The notes under the pieces are model-generated. The model had not been told where the DNA came from. It was given only the letters and a program-made list of their open reading frames with translations, and ran no database searches. Below are positions 59,201 to 64,000 of a stretch of DNA of 64,000 nt, piece after piece. Within the stretch, counting starts at the first letter, position 1, and each line of letters starts with the position of its first letter. The position numbers were made by a program, and so were the translations under genes. Origin of the DNA: RGIG3009 sp045541495 (GTDB lineage: Bacteria; Bacillota; Clostridia; Oscillospirales; Acutalibacteraceae); the NCBI GenBank assembly GCA_045541495.1, contig JAZQJE010000031.1:7859-71858 (forward strand), written 5' to 3'.

Positions 59201-60460
59201 ATGGCGAAAGGATTTCGGGGCGGGATCGTGTTATCCCACGTACAGGGAATGAAAGAGGCGGCCGCCGCTTGCCGTGTGCGGCGGTTATCCCCCACCATAA
59301 CGGTGTTATCGCTTCGGCAACGTCACTTCTCTTTTTCCCCTTGTGTGAACGAGGGGGACGCCGTTTGTATCGGTGATCGGTTGGCGGAAGATCCGTCGGG
59401 AGAGCTGCCGCCATTACACAGCGGCGTATCGGGGACGGTGACGATGGTGGGACAACCTTACCCCGCCGCTGACGGCGGCGAAGGGCCTTCTCTTATCATC
59501 GAAAACGACGGACAAGATACCATGGGAACACCGCTTACGCCGTTGCCCTTGGCTGCGGAGCCCGCCGCCATCGTTAGGCGGATGTTTGACGGGGGATTGG
59601 TGGGATTGGGCGGCGGCGGATTTCCCACCCACCGCAAATACACCGCTGTTGCCGCCAAATGGTTGCTTATCAACGGGTGCGAATGTGAGCCGTATTTGGC
59701 GGCGGATGTGCGATTGTGCATCGAACAACCCGAATTGATTGCCGAAGGCGCGCGGTATTTGGCAAAAGCGGCGGGAGTAAAAGAAACGGCGATCCGTTTG
59801 TGCGCCGAGTCGACAGACGCGGTGGCAGCTCTTCGCACCACGGGGTTGTCTGTGGTCTCTCTGCCTAAACGATACCCACAAGGCAGTGAACGGCAACTGA
59901 TACAGGCGGTACTCGGTATACGATTGCCCGACGGGGTGTTGCCGCCGAAACAGGGAATCATGGTATCCAACGCCGCCACCGCCGCGGCCATGGCGGAGGC
60001 GGCACGGGGGTTGCCGCTGACACACCGCATTATAACCGTATCGGGACACGTGACAAGTCCCGTCAATCTGCTCGTTCCCATCGGTACGCCCTTTGAGGAA
60101 GTAGCGGCGCAGGTGACACCCGCCGCCAACGGGCGAATACGATATATTGCGGGTGGACCAATGACGGGGCGGCGACTGACATCTCTGAAAGCGGGGATCC
60201 CCAAAACGTGCGGGGGGCTTCTGTTGATGACGGCGCAAAGTGATCCTGTCACGCCGTGTATTCGGTGTGGGGCTTGTGTGAGGGTCTGTCCTGCGGCGCT
60301 GATGCCGTTTTTGATCGAAGCCGCCGCCTTGGCGGACGACAGAGAGCGCTGTTGGCAATTGCGAACAACAGCTTGTTTATCCTGTGGGTGTTGTTCTTTT
60401 GTGTGCCCGTCGAAGCGACCTCTCGCCGCTCGTATTACGGCGATGAAACCACTATATTAG
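59201..60460 (+). CDS. rnfC: RnfC-like subunit of an Rnf-type electron-transport complex
   Basis: A 419-residue RnfC; start at 59201, where MAKGFRGGI matches the family start. It has the N-terminal barrel-sandwich part (about residues 20-95), the NADH/FMN-binding segment GLVGLGGGGFPTHRKY and INGCECEPYL, and two ferredoxin-type clusters near the C-terminus (CIRCGACVRVCP at about 353-364, CLSCGCCSFVCP at about 392-403). RnfC is the cytoplasmic subunit that passes electrons to or from NAD. First gene of the operon. The ribosome site is weak (GAAGGA, 13 nt). Confidence 0.9.
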   Translation: MAKGFRGGIVLSHVQGMKEAAAACRVRRLSPTITVLSLRQRHFSFSPCVNEGDAVCIGDRLAEDPSGELPPLHSGVSGTVTMVGQPYPAADGGEGPSLIIENDGQDTMGTPLTPLPLAAEPAAIVRRMFDGGLVGLGGGGFPTHRKYTAVAAKWLLINGCECEPYLAADVRLCIEQPELIAEGARYLAKAAGVKETAIRLCAESTDAVAALRTTGLSVVSLPKRYPQGSERQLIQAVLGIRLPDGVLPPKQGIMVSNAATAAAMAEAARGLPLTHRIITVSGHVTSPVNLLVPIGTPFEEVAAQVTPAANGRIRYIAGGPMTGRRLTSLKAGIPKTCGGLLLMTAQSDPVTPCIRCGACVRVCPAALMPFLIEAAALADDRERCWQLRTTACLSCGCCSFVCPSKRPLAARITAMKPLY

Positions 60461-60472
60461 GAGAAATACAGG

Positions 60473-61324
60473 ATGATCACAACACCGCGGGTGCCGCCGC
60501 CTCATATACGGCAAAAACGAACATCGGCGCAGATCATGGGCGATGTGTGCATTGCACTGGTGCCCCCTATGGCGGCGGCGGTGTGGTATTTCGGTTGGGC
60601 GGCGTGGTGGCGGTTGCTCATCGCCGCAGCGGCGGCGCTGGCGGCTTCGCGAATCAGTGCAAAAGTCCCCACCGCCGATATTACCGCGATGGTGACGGGG
60701 TTATTGTTAGGATTGTCCTGCCCCGCTCAGATCCCCCTTTGGTTGTTGGTGGGAGGATGTTTTTTCGCCGTGTGTGTGGCGCGGGACGGCTACGGCGGGA
60801 TTGGAAAAAATCTGTTTAACCCCGCTATGGCGGCACGGGGCACAATGTTAGCAATCTTTCCCGCATATATGACGGGATACGGGTTGCCCGACGGAGTATC
60901 CGCCGCCACACCGCTGGCGGTAGGTGCGGACAACTGGTCATTATTGACAGGGCGGGTAGGCGGATCGATGGGGGAAACGTCAACCATGATGATCGTCTTG
61001 GGACTTAGTTGGCTTCTCATACGGCGGGTCGTTCGATGGTATATACCGCTGTTGTCCTTGGCGGGATTTTCCGCCGTTATGCTGCTGGCGGGCAAACCGC
61101 TGATTCCCCAGTTATTATCGGGCAGCATCTTGTTTGGTGCCGCTTATATTTTTACCGATTACACCACCCGTCCCGCCACGGCGGCGGGTCAGTGTTTGTT
61201 CGCGGCGGGTGCGGGAGCGTTAACGGCCATACTGCGGGTATACGGTATCTATCCCGAAGGGGTATGCTATGCGGTGCTGTTGATGAATGTACTGGCACCG
61301 TTGACGGAACAGATCACCCTATAA
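60473..61324 (+). CDS. rnfD: RnfD-like membrane subunit
   Basis: A 283-residue protein of about nine or ten helices. The segments GKNLFNPAMAARGTML and ADITAMVTGLLLGLSCP are RnfD/NqrB-typical. The flavinylation motif (usually S-G-A-T-P-L) reads VSAATPL here, with the FMN-bearing Thr kept at about residue 146 but Gly changed to Ala. It is somewhat shorter than usual. AGGAGAAATACAGG precedes the ATG, 12 nt after the rnfC stop. Confidence 0.88.
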   Translation: MITTPRVPPPHIRQKRTSAQIMGDVCIALVPPMAAAVWYFGWAAWWRLLIAAAAALAASRISAKVPTADITAMVTGLLLGLSCPAQIPLWLLVGGCFFAVCVARDGYGGIGKNLFNPAMAARGTMLAIFPAYMTGYGLPDGVSAATPLAVGADNWSLLTGRVGGSMGETSTMMIVLGLSWLLIRRVVRWYIPLLSLAGFSAVMLLAGKPLIPQLLSGSILFGAAYIFTDYTTRPATAAGQCLFAAGAGALTAILRVYGIYPEGVCYAVLLMNVLAPLTEQITL

Positions 61325-61617
61325 CCGAGGGAAGCTGAACTCCCCGCCGCCCGTAGGGTGGCTTTCCGGCACAAACCTTGTCTCGTCGTTTGAAATACGG
61401 CCGTATATCGGCACTTCTCGACCGCGTTTCTGCTCGAAAAGCCGCGCCTACGGGTTGTGTACAAGTCAAAAATAACGATTTTGGCTTGTAACAAGGCTTG
61501 CGAGCGAAGAAATACTTGGTGTATTTCGAGCGAGTGTAACGATGATACAAGGTAACATCGTATTTTTGACCGATGGGGGTTCGGCTCCCCTCGGCTATAC
61601 AAAAGGAGAGCGGTTAC
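61325..61617 (+). other. Structured 293-nt non-coding block inside the rnf operon
   Basis: No gene is visible between rnfD and rnfG, though rnf genes are usually within about 20 nt. The block is full of inverted repeats: CCCGTAGG (61350-61357) with CCTACGGG (61447-61454), a perfect 12-bp palindrome at 61395-61406, nested stems 61465-61479/61557-61570, 61485-61490/61546-61551 and 61509-61515/61521-61527, and a last hairpin 61570-61594 just before the rnfG ribosome site. It may be a small non-autonomous repeat (MITE-like) or a structured RNA element controlling rnfG. Confidence 0.6.
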
Positions 61618-62544
61618 ATGAATACAACGGTAAAGACCCTTTTGTCATTATTGACGGTGGCGGTGTTATCTTTCGGATTGTTGTGGGGCAGTGATGCCGT
61701 GACCCGCGCGTTGTTGGAAGAACAACAATCCGCCGCCGTGGCTGATACGTTCGGTGAGATCTTACAGGCACAGCGGTATACGCCTTTGTCCATCGATGAG
61801 TGGGACGAAATCGTCGCCGCGTACAGTGCGCACGATCAAGACGGCAATACAGCGGGATACGCGGTGACGGTGACGGTGGCGGGGTATGTGGATACCATTG
61901 AAGTACACGTTGCCCTTTCCGCCGACGGGAAAACAGTGGCGGGGATCCGTATCGGCGCTCACAAGGAAACGGCGGGATACGGCGCGCGGATCACCAATAC
62001 CGTGTTTACGGGACAGTTTGACAAGGTGGCGCCGCCGGTGTATCTCAAGGGCAATGAAAGTGCCACGTTGAAAGACGGGGTGTACCGTGCCACGGGAGAA
62101 CGGGACGATGGCGGATTTGCGGATATGGTGGAGATCACCGTTGCGGGCGGAGAGATCGTCGCCGTAAACTGGGACGGTTTGAATACCGCGGGACAAACAA
62201 AAAAAGAATTGTCCAAAGCAGGGCAATATGTCATGTCCGAAACGGGGTTGCCATGGCATCAACAGGCGGAGATCATGGAGCAGGCGCTGTTGCACACGCA
62301 AGATCCCGCCGCTCTCATTTACAACCCCGATACAGGTCGCACCGACGCGTATACGGGGGCAACCATTCGGGTGACTCCGTTTGTGCGGTTGGCCACACAG
62401 GCCCTCAGTGAAGCGAAAGGGATCCGCACAACCGCCGACGGGACAGCGATCGACGGTATATCGGGGGCAACAGCTTCGTCTAAAGCGGTGGTTGGGGCAG
62501 TCAATACGGCTGTGCGGTTTATACAGGATCTGCTGAAACCGTGA
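61618..62544 (+). CDS. rnfG: RnfG-like protein with an inserted second FMN-binding domain
   Basis: A 308-residue extracytoplasmic flavoprotein with one N-terminal membrane helix (about residues 5-25). RnfG marks are the segment around KETAGYGARITNTVFTGQF (about 117-134) and the C-terminal FMN-attachment motif DGISGATASSKAVVGAVN (Thr 285). Between them lies a stretch like a separate FMN-binding (PplA-type) domain: DGVYRATGERDDGGFADMVEITVAGGEIVAVNWDG and then a second attachment-type motif DAYTGATIRVTPFV (Thr 249). So two covalent FMN sites are possible. AAGGAGAG precedes the ATG. Confidence 0.8.
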   Translation: MNTTVKTLLSLLTVAVLSFGLLWGSDAVTRALLEEQQSAAVADTFGEILQAQRYTPLSIDEWDEIVAAYSAHDQDGNTAGYAVTVTVAGYVDTIEVHVALSADGKTVAGIRIGAHKETAGYGARITNTVFTGQFDKVAPPVYLKGNESATLKDGVYRATGERDDGGFADMVEITVAGGEIVAVNWDGLNTAGQTKKELSKAGQYVMSETGLPWHQQAEIMEQALLHTQDPAALIYNPDTGRTDAYTGATIRVTPFVRLATQALSEAKGIRTTADGTAIDGISGATASSKAVVGAVNTAVRFIQDLLKP

Positions 62545-62554
62545 GGTGATGTCC

Positions 62555-63472
62555 ATGAGCAAGCATTATATACTACTGTGTATCGCGGCGGCGCTGTGTG
62601 TGTCGGGACGAAGTGCCTTGTTGTTGAGCGGCGTTATTTCGCTCGTCTATCTGCTGACCCTTTTGTTGCGGACGTTATTGATGGTTTTAAAACTGCCGTG
62701 TACGGCGTTGAGGACGACGGTGTTTTCGGTGGCGGCGGGGAGCGGGTTGTATCTGCTCTTACTGGCCTTTGTCCCCCAAAGCAAACCCGATTTGGGGGCG
62801 GTCGTGCCGTTGCTCGCGGTATGCTTTTTATGCGCGGCGGCCGTCGGCGAAACACCACCCTCTTTGGGACGATGGTTTATATGCATCGGCGTATTGACCG
62901 CTATCGGTTGTGTACGGGAACTGCTCAGTACCGCGTCGTTGTTCGGGTATCCCCTACCGTTTTCAGCGGCGGGCGAGGTGTTTGGACGAACGGCGGCGGG
63001 AACTATCGGAATCGGCGGACTGCTGATAGCAGCGGCGATTTTGTGGGTGTTTCGACAGGGACGACCACTTGAAAAGGGCCGCCCGTTTTGCGGAAAGAAC
63101 GCCCTGCAACTGGGAATGGTCACCACCATGGCGGCTGCCGCTGACGGCGTGTTGCGTGGGATCGTCCCCGACCTGCCCGATCTCTGGCGCTTTTGGATCG
63201 CCCTATTGTTGACGATATTACCCCTTGTATGGGACGAGGATCGTTTTCCGTGGATAACGGTGCTCCTTGTGCCCGTAACGGTATTGTGGATATCGGGCGA
63301 AAATGTGGGGACATGGATCGCCACGGGAATCGGCGTGGGGATCGGCACCCTTACGCTAACGGCGGTATGGGACCGTCTGTACCGCTCTCTCCCGCCCTCT
63401 CGGTTTGCGGGCGCACCTGCCGTTTTGACCGTCGCCGCCATTTTGTTATCCGCCTTGCACGCCGCAGTGTAA
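62555..63472 (+). CDS. RnfE-like protein fused to a shortened RnfA-like C-terminus
   Basis: A 305-residue membrane protein; start at 62555, where GAGGTG sits 6 nt upstream. Residues 1-165 follow the RnfE pattern: a helix run, GLYLLLLAFVPQSKPDLGAVVPLLAVCFLCAAAVGE, then IGCVRELLSTASLFGYPL. Residues 250-305 resemble the RnfA end: IGTLTLTAVWDRLYRSLPPSRFAGAPAVLTVAAILLSALH. Normal RnfE and RnfA are separate subunits of about 190-230 residues each, with an Fe-S site in the membrane formed by cysteines from both. Cys in AVCFLC is kept in the first half, while the second half keeps only PFCGKN. No RnfB follows. Confidence 0.65.
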   Translation: MSKHYILLCIAAALCVSGRSALLLSGVISLVYLLTLLLRTLLMVLKLPCTALRTTVFSVAAGSGLYLLLLAFVPQSKPDLGAVVPLLAVCFLCAAAVGETPPSLGRWFICIGVLTAIGCVRELLSTASLFGYPLPFSAAGEVFGRTAAGTIGIGGLLIAAAILWVFRQGRPLEKGRPFCGKNALQLGMVTTMAAAADGVLRGIVPDLPDLWRFWIALLLTILPLVWDEDRFPWITVLLVPVTVLWISGENVGTWIATGIGVGIGTLTLTAVWDRLYRSLPPSRFAGAPAVLTVAAILLSALHAAV

Positions 63473-63475
63473 AAG

Positions 63476-63510
63476 ACGAGGAAGGAACCGATCCTTCCTC
63501 GTTTATTTTT
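63476..63510 (+). terminator. Terminator of the Rnf-type operon
   Basis: 11-bp perfect stem (63476-63486 with 63492-63502), 5-nt loop, then TTATTTTT. It starts 4 nt after the last stop, which fixes the operon end. Confidence 0.9.
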
Positions 63511-63530
63511 GCGGACAGCACAAGAAAGCC

Positions 63531-63560
63531 TTGACAAATCTTGCACAGGTGTATTATAAT
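63531..63560 (+). promoter_or_regulatory. Promoter of tRNA-Pro
   Basis: TTGACA (63531-63536), 18-nt spacer, TATAAT (63555-63560), 11 nt before the tRNA. Confidence 0.8.
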
Positions 63561-63571
63561 ATCAAGGCTAT

Positions 63572-63648
<77 letters not shown>

Positions 63649-63654
63649 TCCAAA

Positions 63655-63697
63655 AACTCCGGAAAGCCTTGGAAACAAAGGCTTTCCGGAGTTCTCT
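63655..63697 (+). terminator. Terminator of tRNA-Pro
   Basis: 16-bp perfect stem (63655-63670 with 63678-63693), then CTCTTTTC. Confidence 0.85.
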
Positions 63698-63744
63698 TTT
63701 CCCAAAAAGGTCAAGTTGGGACTTATTGGGGGCTTATTGTGCTG

Positions 63745-63791
63745 AAAAACACCCGAAATCACGGCTTTTGCTAGTGACTTCGGGTGTTTTT
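63745..63791. terminator. Second strong hairpin between tRNA-Pro and the IS end
   Basis: 13-bp stem (63745-63757 with 63779-63791) rich in A and T at its base. No gene lies between it and the previous terminator (63698-63744 holds nothing recognised). Could end a transcript from a lost element or from the IS on the minus strand. Confidence 0.6.
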
Positions 63792-63872
63792 ATTCTTCGG
63801 CAATCTCATAAGGTATGTTATTTTCCTTTTGTATCCCTCCATCAACGCTATGCGTTGGACCCCGGCAGATTG

Positions 63873-64000
63873 TCAAGCAAGTGCAACACCCCAGAATACC
63901 TCAAAAGGAGATTTCCAATTAAGGCATTTTCTTGGGCGAGTGTTAATTAAATATACAACTTCTTCTAATTCCTCATCAGAAACTTCGTGAAAATTAGTTC
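63873..64000 (-). mobile_element. IS30-family transposase, C-terminal fragment (cut by the window edge)
   Basis: The minus strand reads TNFHEVSDEELEEVVYLIN, then TRPRKCLNWKSPFEVFWGVALA and stops at 63873-63875. The pattern NRPRK-CL-x-W-(K/R)-(T/S)-P-(Y/F)-E-V-F is the C-terminus of IS30 transposases. The start lies beyond the window. The terminal inverted repeat was not identified with certainty; the bases after the stop to about 63792 probably hold it. Confidence 0.75.

Noticed and set aside
61570..61594. T-arm-like hairpin (GGGG-GTTCGGCT-CCCC) taken as a tRNA
   Set aside because: The loop lacks the needed A and no matching acceptor, D-arm or anticodon arm precedes it.

Overview
The window looks like a chromosome segment of an anaerobic Gram-positive Clostridia, most likely an uncultured gut Oscillospirales/Ruminococcaceae-type bacterium of middling GC. 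This rests on many consensus sigma-A promoters with 17-nt spacers, a cysteine T-box, a Gram-positive LexA box at recA, an IspH-ribosomal protein S1 fusion, an Rnf-type operon, and clostridial small families (DUF5685, DUF6472-like, DUF378, FeoB-associated Cys-rich protein). Nearly everything is chromosomal core or metabolic DNA. The clearest mobile signals are an AT-rich block after ppdK, small hairpin repeats, a structured insertion inside the Rnf operon, and the edge of an IS30-type element at the right end.

Layout. 1-2.8 kb (+): tail of a surface-polysaccharide locus (Stealth-type enzyme fragment, glycosyltransferase, Wzx flippase). 2.9-8.2 kb: DegV, a membrane-anchored polysaccharide deacetylase, a YczE/YitT-like membrane protein, threonine aldolase, GtrA, an amidohydrolase and an HMA-like small protein. 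8.3-14.4 kb (-): cysE-cysS under a Cys T-box, then recA-recX-rimO-pgsA under a LexA box. 14.4-17.1 kb (-): feoA-feoB-Cys-rich protein with three identical-type operators. 17.3-20.0 kb (+): ppdK. 20.1-22.3 kb: two AT-rich genes (glycerate kinase, isoprenylcysteine-methyltransferase-like), each followed by a decayed copy of the ppdK 3' end. 22.3-23.4 kb: PdaA-like lipoprotein. 23.5-28.4 kb: a SorC regulator divergent from class II aldolase, SorE-like dehydrogenase and ribulokinase. 28.4-32.2 kb (-): gdpD-nicotinamidase-nadE-malQ. 32.3-34.8 kb (-): LCP ligase and an AAEx-type transporter. 34.9-44.9 kb (-): CBS protein, rlmH, walJ, murA, LUD protein, rpiB, ispH-rpsA, plsC, cmk, an HI0933-type flavoprotein and an RpiR regulator. 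44.9-47.0 kb (-): membrane protein, DnaJ-like protein, DUF5685. 47.1-50.1 kb: DUF378, ackA, tmcAL and a DUF6472-like gene with an in-frame stop. 50.4-59.1 kb: YfhO, a low-molecular-weight phosphatase, murC, Na/Pi cotransporter with a Pho-type box, and a YdbT/YdbS PH-domain pair. 59.2-63.5 kb (+): Rnf-type operon. 63.57 kb: tRNA-Pro(CGG), then an IS30-type transposase end.

The most unusual material is the Rnf-type operon. It encodes RnfC, RnfD, an RnfG that seems to carry an inserted second FMN-binding domain (two flavinylation motifs), and one protein that reads as RnfE joined to a shortened RnfA. No RnfB follows; a terminator and a tRNA close the operon. A 293-nt block rich in nested inverted repeats separates rnfD from rnfG. 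The other strong anomaly is the repeated ppdK 3' end with its terminator, which suggests that this site has repeatedly acquired DNA.

Several intrinsic terminators sit almost directly on the ribosome binding site of the next co-directional gene (cysS/HMA-like, murA/walJ, ispH-rpsA/rpiB), which suggests attenuated read-through within gene runs.
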